Origin: Pseudomonas alkylphenolica
Lineage (GTDB): Bacteria > Pseudomonadota > Gammaproteobacteria > Pseudomonadales > Pseudomonadaceae
Length of the DNA stretch: 64,000 nucleotides
NCBI RefSeq assembly: GCF_004025535.1
Contig: NZ_QJRG01000047.1
Coordinates: 744,001 to 808,000 of the forward strand
Reading direction: 5' to 3'
Part shown: positions 39,771 through 47,181 of the stretch, in pieces
How positions within the stretch are numbered: the first letter of the stretch is position 1
Layout of the letters: every line of letters starts with the position of its first letter
Notes under the pieces: generated by a model
Databases searched by the model: none
Seen by the model: only the letters and a program-made list of their open reading frames with translations
What the model was told of the DNA's origin: nothing
Made by a program: the position numbers and the translations under genes

Positions 39771-41037
39771 GCCGCCAGTCTTCGCGCTGATCGACTGCAA
39801 CTCGTTCTATGCCTCCTGCGAGCGGGTGTTCCGGCCCGACCTGGCCAAGGTCCCGATCGTGGTCCTGTCGAACAATGATGGCTGTGTCATCGCCAGGAGC
39901 TACGACGCGAAGCCGTTCGTGAAAATGGGCGAGCCGTATTTCCAGATCAAGCAGAAGCTGAACCAGCACGGCATCGTCGCGTTCTCGTCCAACTATGCAC
40001 TGTATGGAGACATGAGCGAGCGGGTCATGAGTCTGATCGAGTCGCTGGTCCCAGGCGTTGAGGTCTACAGCATCGACGAAGCCTTCGCTGATCTGACCGG
40101 CATAGACGGATTAGACGAGCTGGGGCGCCGGATTCGTAGCCAGGTGCTGCGCTGCACGGGCATCCCAGTTGGTGTGGGCATTGCAGGGACCAAGACCCTG
40201 GCCAAGCTGGCGAACCATACTGCCAAGCGGCTGCAGGCGCAGACCGGCGGGGTGGTCAACATCTGCGATCCTTTCAAGCGCGACTGGGTACTGCGCAACA
40301 CGGCGGTGTCGGAAGTCTGGGGCGTCGGTCGGCGGATGAGCGCGCACTTTGAAGGCATGGGCATCAAAACGGCAATGGACCTGGCCAAGACTGATCCCTG
40401 GACGCTGCGGAAGAAGTTCAGCGTTGTGGTCGAGAAGACCGCCCGGGAGCTGGCCGGCACACCTTGTCTTGAGCTGGATGAGCCGAACCCGCCGAAGCAG
40501 GAGATTTGCTGCAGCCGCATGTTCGGCAAGCGCCTCCAGGAGCTGCCCCCGATAAAGGAAGCGGTGGCCACCTACATGATGCGTGCATCGGAGAAGCTGC
40601 GGGCCCAGGGCTCGGTGTGCAAGAAGCTGCGGGTAAGTATCCGTACGGGCATGTTCAACCCGGACGAAGCCAAGTATGCCAACGGAGTGATTGTTGACCT
40701 GCCGTACCCGACCGATGATGTGCGGCTGCTGACGAAGGCCGCGGTCGATGCGCTCGACCGGGTGTTTCGGCCGGGCTTCAACTACAGCAAGGCCGAGGTG
40801 CTGCTGCTCAACCTTTGCCAGCGCGGCGAATACACCGACGACCTGTTTGCCGCAGCGCAGCCTGCCGAGGCTACGAGGGTGATGGCAGTGCTGGACCAGA
40901 TCAACGAACGATGGGGCAGGGGAACGCTGCGGGCTGCGAGCGTGCCGGTGAACCCCGATTGGGGGATGCGTCGCGAGATGATGAGCCAGAGCTTCACCAC
41001 CAGGCTCGATCAGTTGTGGAAGGTGTCGTGCAATTGA
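39763..41037 (+). CDS. umuC: UmuC, Y-family DNA polymerase V catalytic subunit (424 aa)
   Basis: FALIDCNSFYASCERVFRPD holds the first catalytic Asp (Asp11), YSIDEAFADLTG the Asp-Glu pair, followed by IPVGVGIAGTKTLAKLANHT and the C-terminal little-finger and clamp-binding region. It performs translesion synthesis with UmuD'. Carriage on the prophage gives the lysogen extra mutagenic capacity. Full length for the family. Confidence 0.95.
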   Translation: MSKPPVFALIDCNSFYASCERVFRPDLAKVPIVVLSNNDGCVIARSYDAKPFVKMGEPYFQIKQKLNQHGIVAFSSNYALYGDMSERVMSLIESLVPGVEVYSIDEAFADLTGIDGLDELGRRIRSQVLRCTGIPVGVGIAGTKTLAKLANHTAKRLQAQTGGVVNICDPFKRDWVLRNTAVSEVWGVGRRMSAHFEGMGIKTAMDLAKTDPWTLRKKFSVVVEKTARELAGTPCLELDEPNPPKQEICCSRMFGKRLQELPPIKEAVATYMMRASEKLRAQGSVCKKLRVSIRTGMFNPDEAKYANGVIVDLPYPTDDVRLLTKAAVDALDRVFRPGFNYSKAEVLLLNLCQRGEYTDDLFAAAQPAEATRVMAVLDQINERWGRGTLRAASVPVNPDWGMRREMMSQSFTTRLDQLWKVSCN

Positions 41038-41189
41038 ATGACCGGCTTGCAGAACGCCGCAGATGGTTCCGGGCGGAGGAGGGTGCAGTGGGGTGCTATA
41101 TAAAGGAAGGGAATCGGTCGGCAGAACGCCGGAGGCAGGAAGCGCAGGGATCGTTTCTGCGGCTCAGGGATTTTTGCGGGGATCTGTAA
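41028..41189 (+). CDS. possible small basic protein after umuC (53 aa)
   Basis: GTG at 41028 overlaps the umuC end by 10 nt. The predicted product (VQLNDRLAERRRWFRAEEGA... LRLRDFCGDL) is arginine-rich and helical. There is no strong Shine-Dalgarno sequence. Translational coupling to umuC is the only support; it may be chance. Confidence 0.35.
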   Translation: MQLNDRLAERRRWFRAEEGAVGCYIKEGNRSAERRRQEAQGSFLRLRDFCGDL

Positions 41190-41271
41190 TTCTCGGTCCG
41201 GCTTCGTTGGGCATCGTTGCAGCGAGCGCCCTGTTGAATGGCTCGAAAAACCTGTGTGTCCTGCGGCCCTG

Positions 41272-41321
41272 CTTGCATGGGGTGCAAGGGGTCGAGTGTT
41301 CGAATCACTCCGTCCCGACCA
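41272..41321 (+). other. prophage right attachment site: 3' fragment of tRNA-Pro(GGG)
   Basis: Anticodon arm CTTGC-ATGGGGT-GCAAG (anticodon GGG at 41279-41281), variable GGGTC, T-arm GAGTG-TTCGAAT-CACTC, then CGTCCCG-A-CCA (41311-41321). The 5' half (D-arm, CGGGACG acceptor strand) is absent upstream, so this is a partial copy. Phages that integrate in tRNA 3' ends leave such a fragment at the distal end, and the intact gene should lie beyond the left edge of the window. Confidence 0.85.
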
Positions 41322-41336
41322 TTATTTAGAACGACT

Positions 41337-41356
41337 AAGCCACCTTCGGGTGGCTT
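41337..41356 (+). terminator. tRNA-type terminator after the att fragment
   Basis: AAGCCACC (41337-41344) TTCG GGTGGCTT (41349-41356), perfect 8-bp stem with UUCG loop and a short T-run. Probably the original terminator of the tRNA-Pro gene, displaced by prophage insertion. Confidence 0.8.
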
Positions 41357-41430
41357 TGTTGTTTCTGGGTTTGGGGGATTTTTCGGGATGTCTTCCGATA
41401 TCCGTCCTCAATACCGCCTCGCGCGAGTCC

Positions 41431-41562
41431 TTAGTAGTAAGCATGTGCTGCAATCGGCTTGTCTGGCTCAGCGCCGGAATAGTGGCTGAGGATGCTGCCG
41501 TTCTTGTGACCAAGCACAGGGTGTGGGTTTTTCTCCAGCCAGAGATTCGCTATGACGAGCCT
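41431..41562 (-). pseudogene. C-terminal remnant of a tyrosine recombinase (integrase)
   Basis: Leftward frame of 43 codons: RLVIANLWLEKNPHPVLGHK then NGSILSHYSGAEPDKPIAAH. LGH-x8-Y is the end of the tyrosine recombinase catalytic domain, with the last His and the nucleophile Tyr (in SHYSG). A stop codon (41563-41565) precedes it and no upstream catalytic domain is found. It lies 110 nt from the att fragment, so it is probably left from an older element at the same tRNA. Confidence 0.75.
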
Positions 41563-41604
41563 TTATGAACGGCTTAGGCGTGTGCTTATCAATGTGCGTC
41601 GATG

Positions 41605-41628
41605 TGCCGGGGGGATTTGAACCGCCGT
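41605..41628 (-). other. degenerate tRNA/tmRNA-like 3' end
   Basis: On the minus strand GGCGG-TTCAAAT-CCCCC followed by CGGCACA has the form of a T-arm with one mismatch, then an acceptor strand, but no CCA follows. It could be a decayed attachment site of another element. No complete tRNA can be folded around it. Confidence 0.35.
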
Positions 41629-41794
41629 CTTACATTTGTTCAATATTGGTTTCCCTAAGGTTCCTGTCGCTGCTATTGCGGGCGATATCGTACGCCAATG
41701 TGGGTGGACATTCTCCACCAGCTGTAAACCCGGTCAAATATGTGTTCAAAGCACATACATGCAGGCCACAAGTCAAAATCTGTTCCGCAGGTAA

Positions 41795-42598
41795 CTAAGG
41801 TTCGATTACCCACCGACCACGCAACATTCCTTTCAACTCATCAACGCTTAGGGTCATATCCCGCTTGCGATGGACCATTCCGTGACAGTTGGCGCACAAC
41901 GTCACAAGGTCAGTCTCTGGATTCACGGTTTTCTCTTCCCCAAGGTCCGAAATCGGTACCACATGGTGAACGTGAATGAAGCCTTTCGCGTGAGCGCCGT
42001 AAGCCTCTTCAAAATTAAACCCACATGCCTTGCAGTCAAGCCCGTGGATAGCGATGGCCTTCACCCTTAAATCTTTCCGGCGTTCGTAACGGGTACCAAA
42101 GTAGCTTGTCTTGCTGCCCTCATTGGCTGACTCAAAGATCCATGGATCGTCTTCGGTCTTCGGCACAACCGCGTCAGCTTGCGAAGGCAGGAGTTTTGCG
42201 TGGCTTAGGATTACATCGTAATCGTTCTGAGAGATGGGCCGAACCCCGTCGCGCCAATAGTTACTCACTCGGGTGGCCGGGATAGTCTCCAGATAGGCTC
42301 CGTCAATTTTCAACGGAACAGCACTTTCAAACGGAATGAAATTCTCGATCAGTGCAAAAAAGTGCCCCTTATCACTCCTGCTGTCCGCGTAGACCTTGCC
42401 GATGCGCGCCATGCCAAAATAATGTGGCTTGTCGCTAAGACGGGCGGAAGCAAAGGCTTTGTCCTTAATCCGGCCGTTGTAGTAGATCACTTCGGTTCCC
42501 TGAGTGAGCCAGGTTTGGTAACGCTTGGGGAAATGGTAGACAGCACCTGTTTCGTCCTCCCACTGCGATGTGTCGTTTTCAACGATGACGACGGGCAT
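41795..42598 (-). CDS. HNH endonuclease with PUA/EVE-like N-domain, possible type IV restriction (267 aa)
   Basis: Residues about 170-250 form an HNH domain with zinc cysteines: CKACGF (Cys189, Cys192), HVHHVVPISDLG (209-220), LVTLCANCHGMVH (Cys235, Cys238, His239). The N-terminal 110 residues (YHFPKRYQTWLTQGTEVIYY, FGMARIGKVYADS) look like a PUA/EVE-type modified-base reader. This pairing occurs in McrA-like, modification-dependent enzymes. It stands alone, against the prophage, in a region of integration scars, as a defence gene would. Confidence 0.7.
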   Translation of the reverse strand: MPVVIVENDTSQWEDETGAVYHFPKRYQTWLTQGTEVIYYNGRIKDKAFASARLSDKPHYFGMARIGKVYADSRSDKGHFFALIENFIPFESAVPLKIDGAYLETIPATRVSNYWRDGVRPISQNDYDVILSHAKLLPSQADAVVPKTEDDPWIFESANEGSKTSYFGTRYERRKDLRVKAIAIHGLDCKACGFNFEEAYGAHAKGFIHVHHVVPISDLGEEKTVNPETDLVTLCANCHGMVHRKRDMTLSVDELKGMLRGRWVIEP

Positions 42599-42971
42599 TT
42601 CATTTCCTCTCGAATGGTGGCAAAAAGCCTACCAAAAATGAGGAAAATTCCTACTGGATATTGATGCGTGCCCATCAATGCTGAATGTCAGCTTCGCTCC
42701 TAACTCATAGATATCGGGCTGGAGGTTGGCTACCGGTATTCGCGCGCAGTATTACTTTTTAGTCCTAGTCATCGATGGATTTGCAACTCGAGACAGACAG
42801 AATCATCAGAATTTCCCGATACCCTGTAGTCCATTTCCGAATCATAATCCCGCGGCTTTCAAGCCATTGCGGTGCTTCCGATAGCGCTCTAGTCTCCCCC
42901 AGTCGTTGCTAATGCAGCGACCGGTTGTGACAGGCCGAATTCAAAGCTAACTCCGCATGTGCTCGCGTTAT
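42599..42971. other. intergenic stretch before structured leader
   Basis: No gene seen. A divergent promoter for the HNH gene should lie at its left end (AT-rich 42610-42660). The remainder is mixed-composition sequence without clear repeats. Confidence 0.4.
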
Positions 42972-43103
42972 GGCGGCTGTACATGGGGCACCTTCGTGTG
43001 CGCCGGGTTTCCTTTGCTTTCTCGGTCTGTCAACCCATGTATGGCCGCCACCTTTTGTTTGACAGCAGGTGTGTGGTGGCTCCCTAAAGCAAAGGAGCTC
43101 GCT
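42972..43103 (+). promoter_or_regulatory. structured leader with internal anti-Shine-Dalgarno
   Basis: A 16-nt stem joins 42972-42987 and 43034-43049 (two mismatches). Between them are a small GCAC...GTGC hairpin and a loop with CCTTTGCTTT (43011-43020). That loop is perfectly complementary over 10 nt to AAAGCAAAGG (43086-43095), which overlaps the Shine-Dalgarno aaaggag of the following gene. Pairing would block translation. Similar leaders precede small DUF-type genes in Pseudomonas, as far as I recall. Confidence 0.6.
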
Positions 43104-43331
43104 ATGTTAAAAATCGTCCCAGACCCACCGCACAACCCCAACCAATCCCTCGAAGACATCCTCATCCAGATCTCCGAATACCTGGTCTGCGCCATGACCG
43201 TGGCACAGCAGACCGTGCTGCTTCATTCCTCCTCCTCAGGCCAGGTGCTGACCATGTCGACGATGCATGAAATCGACAATGCGCGGGCGTTGGTGGAGGT
43301 GGCGTTGAGTAAGGTGCAGGCGTTGCACTGA
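43104..43331 (+). CDS. DUF6124-like small protein (75 aa)
   Basis: MLKIVPDPPHNPNQSLEDIL then a helical bundle ending in ARALVEVALSKVQAL. The N-terminal K-I/V-x-P-x-P-P motif and size are those of DUF6124-type proteins of Pseudomonas, function unknown. I start it at 43104 with aaaggag 6 nt upstream; longer frames to 42957 cross the leader structure and are unlikely. Confidence 0.7.
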   Translation: MLKIVPDPPHNPNQSLEDILIQISEYLVCAMTVAQQTVLLHSSSSGQVLTMSTMHEIDNARALVEVALSKVQALH

Positions 43332-43392
43332 TTCGGTGGAAAGTTATGGCGGGTTGTTCGTGAGTAAGCGTTCGGCGATGGCTGTGTGCTCG

Positions 43393-43418
43393 ATCGCGGA
43401 TGAATCCGCTCCTACAGG
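43393..43418 (+). repeat. REP-type sequence
   Basis: ATCGCGGATGAATCCGCTCC followed by TACAGG is the core of the P. putida REP element (GCGGATGAATCCGC stem plus CTCCTACAGG). It lies between the two DUF genes, and may act as transcript end or RNA stabiliser. Confidence 0.8.
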
Positions 43419-43460
43419 ATTGGAGGCGGCCGTAGTTGTTGTGGTGGCCGGGAGGTTGGG

Positions 43461-43754
43461 ATGGGTGAGGATTTTCGGTTGGGTGGTGTTTCAGGGTTTA
43501 AGACGTCTGGCGTCGGCACCTTCGGTGAAGGCGAGGGCGGGGCGGGTGCGGTGCGGTTGTTTCGGGTTGAGGCCGGGCACAGTGCGGGTTATGCGCTGGA
43601 GCAGGCGTCAGTGCTGATGGGCTGTGCGCACAAGTTGACCCTGCAAGCCGGCATCGAGCAGGACGGTACGTCCGCTTGGGCCGCACACTACCTGGTTGGG
43701 ATGGCCAAGGCGCTGATAGAAGATCTGGCGTTTGGCATGCCTGCTTCGCCGTAA
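43461..43754 (+). CDS. DUF3077 domain protein (97 aa)
   Basis: LFRVEAGHSAGYALEQASVL, MGCAHKLTLQAGIEQDG and AWAAHYLVGMAKALIEDLAF are the DUF3077 blocks. The family is almost limited to Pseudomonas, with unknown function, and is often near DUF6124 genes. A Gly-rich N-terminus (about 35 residues) precedes the domain. gggagg lies upstream of the ATG. Confidence 0.8.
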   Translation: MGEDFRLGGVSGFKTSGVGTFGEGEGGAGAVRLFRVEAGHSAGYALEQASVLMGCAHKLTLQAGIEQDGTSAWAAHYLVGMAKALIEDLAFGMPASP

Positions 43755-43767
43755 GGTCAGTACGGCA

Positions 43768-43790
43768 ACCGGCCCGGTGCAGGGCCGGTT
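43768..43790 (+). terminator. intrinsic terminator after DUF3077 gene
   Basis: ACCGGCCC (43768-43775) / GGGCCGGT (43782-43789) with 6-nt loop and TTTT. It separates the rightward DUF genes from the converging membrane protein gene. Confidence 0.8.
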
Positions 43791-44291
43791 TTAACGCTTG
43801 TTTGACGGCTGCCCGGTTTTTGGAGCATTTGATCCATTAACCTGTTTGTGTTTGATGAACGCTTTTTCCAATAGATAGTAAGTAGGTATGATCAATAGCA
43901 GATAGATCGGTGAGCCGGTGCCTTCAGATGAAACGCCAAGTACGGCGCTTACGATTCTTAATAAGAGAATTGAGCAGAAAAATATACCGAACTCTGCTCG
44001 TAACGAGACTTTGTTCTTTCTGGGAGGGACCTCGTCATAGAATGTATTTCCAGAAAGCTTCGAGACAAATACAAAAAAGAAGTACAGGGCGGCGTACGCA
44101 AAGAACATGCTCGGCCTGTTGCGGTCTGTGGTCTCCATGTGATGAGTCCACGAAAGGACGCAGGCTATGAGTATTGTGCCGCTGAAGTCCTCGATAAAAT
44201 GCACTAGTTGGGGAAGCTTCTTTCCTGCCCAACTGATGCAGAAATGTATCATCGCTGATACAACCAGAATTCCGAAAACGGCGCCGATCAT
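43791..44291 (-). CDS. multi-span membrane protein of unknown function (166 aa)
   Basis: Four or so hydrophobic segments (IGAVFGILVVSAMIHFCISW; GTILIACVLSW; FFAYAALYFFFVFV; IFFCSILLLRIVSAVLG; PIYLLLIIPTYYLLE) with short loops and a basic tail ending SNKR. GC is lower than in the flanking genes, which suggests recent arrival. No family recognised. Confidence 0.6.
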   Translation of the reverse strand: MIGAVFGILVVSAMIHFCISWAGKKLPQLVHFIEDFSGTILIACVLSWTHHMETTDRNRPSMFFAYAALYFFFVFVSKLSGNTFYDEVPPRKNKVSLRAEFGIFFCSILLLRIVSAVLGVSSEGTGSPIYLLLIIPTYYLLEKAFIKHKQVNGSNAPKTGQPSNKR

Positions 44292-44660
44292 GCTTTATTT
44301 CCTGGCTATTCGATAAGGCTGCATGCTTTATCGGCTAGTACCGCAATGGCTTTAGAATCAATCTGATCATTTTTTCTTTGCATCTGGATCACCCATCAGC
44401 CCCACGCTGCAGTGCTGTGGGATCCTGGGGATCAACCTCGGCCTGTTTGCGTACACGCTGGCCATCGTGCTGGTCTGTATCGCTGTTGCCCTTGATTGGT
44501 GCAATCAACCTGCACCCGCAGGGTCCTGATCATCAATAGGCCCGGCTGTAGCGCCCAATTTTCATATGCAGATTTCGAAGTGGTTCAAAGAACCGGAGGA
44601 GCGGTGTGGCCGTTCCCCCGGCCGTGTGCCTTACTCAATGCAAATAAGAGGAGGCCGATA
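44292..44660. other. gene-poor stretch with a start-less hydrophobic frame
   Basis: From 44356 to 44529 the plus strand has 57 open codons including GILGINLGLFAYTLAIVLVC and ALDWCNQPAP, a likely membrane helix, but no ATG and no Shine-Dalgarno sequence. It may be the tail of a lost membrane gene. The rest is promoter-like sequence for the next gene, which has gaggagg upstream. Confidence 0.35.
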
Positions 44661-44951
44661 ATGAGAATCAGAGGCAGAATGTACTGTGATTGGGATGATC
44701 CGGAGCTCGATTACATCACCCATGAAGAAACGGCTGACGGCGGCAGCATGATCGAAGTTAAAGCTCGACGCTCCTCTGCGGGTGTCACTCAGCTGTTCAT
44801 TGGTGTGTATTCACCCGATGGCGTCGGCGTCTTTGAAATTGCCTATGACACACGGCCTGAAACCGTAACCCAGGCGCTGGCATGGGGCGTTGCCCAGGCC
44901 CGAAGGTTCGTGTCGATGGAGGCAACGCTGCAGCCGCACATGCGCGCCTAG
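44661..44951 (+). CDS. hypothetical protein (96 aa)
   Basis: ATG at 44661 preceded by gaggagg. MRIRGRMYCDWDDPELDYIT then a beta-rich part (GVTQLFIGVYSPDGVGVFEI) and a helix (VTQALAWGVAQARRFV). A soluble cytoplasmic protein by composition. I do not recognise a family, though similar short proteins occur across Pseudomonas. Confidence 0.6.
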   Translation: MRIRGRMYCDWDDPELDYITHEETADGGSMIEVKARRSSAGVTQLFIGVYSPDGVGVFEIAYDTRPETVTQALAWGVAQARRFVSMEATLQPHMRA

Positions 44952-45034
44952 GCAGTAACGCAGAGGCACTCCCGGCCTGGCGCCAGAAAAACTGACTATG
45001 ATCAGACGAAGGGTCCACGCCTTTCATGTGAGTG

Positions 45035-45841
45035 ATGAGAATGGTCAAAAAAGCCTTCGGTCTGCTGCTCGCTACTGCAATCCCGCTGCTAAGTACAAAC
45101 GCCTTCTCGGCGGTTTACTGTGGCGTAGTCAATGGCATTCAGGTGTGGGACGAGCTGGTGCCCAGTGACTGCACCAAAGCACTACGGCAGATGCAGTTGT
45201 CGAAGGAACATATTCAAAGCGCACAAACAGGCCAGCGTATCGAGCGCACTTACGGCGCCCCTTCCAGTATGGCGATCGAAAGCGCAATAACCTCTGCAGG
45301 CGACTATATGCAGCAACGGGCCGACGAGCAGGCAGATGCAGAACGTGCTGCCCGCGAGAAAATGTACGCCGAGGAGGATGAGCAAAAACGCATACTGATC
45401 GCCAAATTATCCAACCATATTCTGGCGGACTACCCTACAGAGCGCATCAAAAACGCCGACTGCAAAAGCACAGCGCCAGGGTTCGGTGTGCTGGATATGC
45501 CGAAGTTCGACTCGGTAAAGCTGAAAAAGGCGTTTGACAAGGTCTACGGCATGACTTTGCCCCAGCTCTATGCTGAAGTGGATAAGGTCGGCAAGAAAAA
45601 CTTTTTGCTGGAAATGAACACGATGCTGGCGCAGGCGCAAAGCAGTGCCTATGACGCGTTCAAAGAGGCGGTCGCCATCAGCAGTGAGGTCAGGGTCAAA
45701 TATATTCAGGAAGGTGATCAGTCGCCGATAGATTGCGACGCCGGTATGAATAATGCCAATACCTGTAAATATATTATCAACCGCTACGGCGCGGACTACA
45801 TGACAACGGTTATCGCCTTGACTGAAAAGTGCATCAAGTAG
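45035..45841 (+). CDS. exported protein of unknown function (268 aa)
   Basis: Signal peptide MRMVKKAFGLLLATAIPLLS with likely cleavage after TNAFSA. The mature protein has an early YCGVVNGIQVWDELVPSDC part, a helical Ala/Glu-rich centre (about 75-115) and four later cysteines (NADCKS, PIDCDA, NTCKYI, TEKCIK), which would suit disulfides in the periplasm. No family known to me. Starts at 45032 (GTG) and 45041 (ATG) are also possible. Confidence 0.6.
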   Translation: MRMVKKAFGLLLATAIPLLSTNAFSAVYCGVVNGIQVWDELVPSDCTKALRQMQLSKEHIQSAQTGQRIERTYGAPSSMAIESAITSAGDYMQQRADEQADAERAAREKMYAEEDEQKRILIAKLSNHILADYPTERIKNADCKSTAPGFGVLDMPKFDSVKLKKAFDKVYGMTLPQLYAEVDKVGKKNFLLEMNTMLAQAQSSAYDAFKEAVAISSEVRVKYIQEGDQSPIDCDAGMNNANTCKYIINRYGADYMTTVIALTEKCIK

Positions 45842-45934
45842 CGTTTGCCAAGCGCTGGGTTGCCTGCTTTGGTTGAATAGTGCGCGTTGGTGATGATTGC
45901 TAACATCAGCTCAGTCCACATCGGTCAATTCTCT

Positions 45935-46282
45935 ATGCCTAACTACCGGATTCTGCTCTGTTCTACCTTGGCCGCAGCCCTCGCCGCGTGCGCCACACCT
46001 GGCAACCCCACCGGCAGCAAGGAAACGGCCAAAACCCCTGAGGAGTACGCCGCGTGCGTGCTGCCGAGGTGGCAGGCCATCGCCCCGCAAACCACGCAAA
46101 AATCCATCAGCAAGGGCTACCGGATCATTGCGCCCAGCGCCGTGGCGTCTGATGAGGTGCTGGAGGTGGTTGAGTACAAAGAGGGCAGCCGCGCGACGTT
46201 TTACAAAGGCAGCTTTCTGTCCGGCGACAAGCTTCGCCAGGTGGCGAGGGATTGTTTGGGTGACGTGAGCGAATCTAAATGA
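45935..46282 (+). CDS. lipoprotein (115 aa)
   Basis: MPNYRILLCSTLAAALAACA gives a signal peptide with lipobox LAAC. The mature domain has EYAACVLPRWQAIAPQTTQK and RQVARDCLGDV, two cysteines that could bond. It starts at 45935; upstream in-frame starts lack a signal-sequence fit. A terminator follows at once. Function unknown. Confidence 0.65.
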   Translation: MPNYRILLCSTLAAALAACATPGNPTGSKETAKTPEEYAACVLPRWQAIAPQTTQKSISKGYRIIAPSAVASDEVLEVVEYKEGSRATFYKGSFLSGDKLRQVARDCLGDVSESK

Positions 46283-46284
46283 AA

Positions 46285-46309
46285 ACACCCGCACTTGGCG
46301 GGTGTTTTT
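46285..46309 (+). terminator. intrinsic terminator after lipoprotein gene
   Basis: ACACCCGC (46285-46292) / GCGGGTGT (46298-46305), 5-nt loop, T5. Stem starts right behind the stop codon. Confidence 0.85.
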
Positions 46310-46584
46310 GCAGATGGGGCCAAGTCCCTTTGGCTTGATCATAGTCCGCCAGCGCTGTGACAGGTGCATGACAGGGCAACAAAAAGTCCGCTCCTAGCTT
46401 GCACTCCATCCAGATCGAGAATCTCGAACTCACTTTCGTGCGACCCGAATCGCTACCTGCGTGTGGGCGTTATTACGTATTTTCGTGAAGTGCGAAATAG
46501 TAGTGGCGTTTTGACATTGCTTGGGTAGAATCGCTGCCGGCCGATGCCCGGCCAGGCCAATGAAGGCGCTATGGAGCGGTAGTG
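46310..46584. other. intergenic region with a 13-bp palindrome
   Basis: TCGAGA-A-TCTCGA at 46415-46427 is a perfect palindrome that could be an operator. AT-rich sequence at 46470-46530 is the probable promoter for the next lipoprotein gene. No gene seen. Confidence 0.45.
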
Positions 46585-47082
46585 ATGACGTTTCGGAAGA
46601 TGGTTGGAGCGGTAGCAGTTGCAGCATGTGTAGGAATCCAGGGCTGTGCCAGCATCGTTGGCGAGTCGCGTTATCCCGTTTCTGTATCGAGCGCACCGAC
46701 AGGCGCTTCGTTTGAAATCACCGATAAAAATGGCGAACTGGTGCACTCGGGGAACACGCCAAGCACCGTTACCCTGAAGTCGGGCAAGGGCTACTTCTCT
46801 GGCCAGACGTATACCCTGCACTTCAAGAAGGAAGGGTATCCCGATAAAAAAATCGAACTCGATTCCAGCCTGAGCGGCTGGTATTGGGGCAACATCCTGA
46901 TCGGTGGGCTGATCGGTATGTTGATCGTCGACCCGCTCACGGGGGCGATGTACAAGTTGCCTGAGCAGGCCTCGGCAGACATGGGCAAGCCTGTGGCGGA
47001 TGCCGCTACCCGTACGCTGAGCATTGCATTGATCGATGATCTGAGTGCGGCCCAGCGCGAGCGGCTTGTGCCTGTCAATTGA
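46585..47082 (+). CDS. PEGA-like lipoprotein (165 aa)
   Basis: Signal peptide with lipobox IQGC (Cys21). SRYPVSVSSAPTGASFEITD followed by NGELVHSGNTPSTVTLKSGK is the PEGA-type beta repeat. A short Gly/Ile-rich hydrophobic segment follows (WGNILIGGLIGMLIVDPLTG). Similar lipoproteins are common in Pseudomonas, with envelope roles not settled. Start at ATG 46585 (a GTG lies one codon upstream). Confidence 0.7.
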   Translation: MTFRKMVGAVAVAACVGIQGCASIVGESRYPVSVSSAPTGASFEITDKNGELVHSGNTPSTVTLKSGKGYFSGQTYTLHFKKEGYPDKKIELDSSLSGWYWGNILIGGLIGMLIVDPLTGAMYKLPEQASADMGKPVADAATRTLSIALIDDLSAAQRERLVPVN

Positions 47083-47181
47083 TTCAGGATGGCCTGCGCA
47101 GCAGGCCCACTTTGATGGTGCATGAGAACTGGAATGGATATTGCTCCGGTCCCCAGACTTGATCGCACTGGGGGCGGGCTC

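Noticed and set aside
41272..41321. Functional tRNA-Pro gene
   Set aside because: D-arm and 5' acceptor strand are missing in the preceding sequence, so it cannot form a tRNA; it is an attachment-site fragment.
41565..41798. 77-codon rightward frame with GGFEPPS
   Set aside because: The motif comes from reading a tRNA-like 3' end in reverse, a common artefact; there is no other coding evidence.
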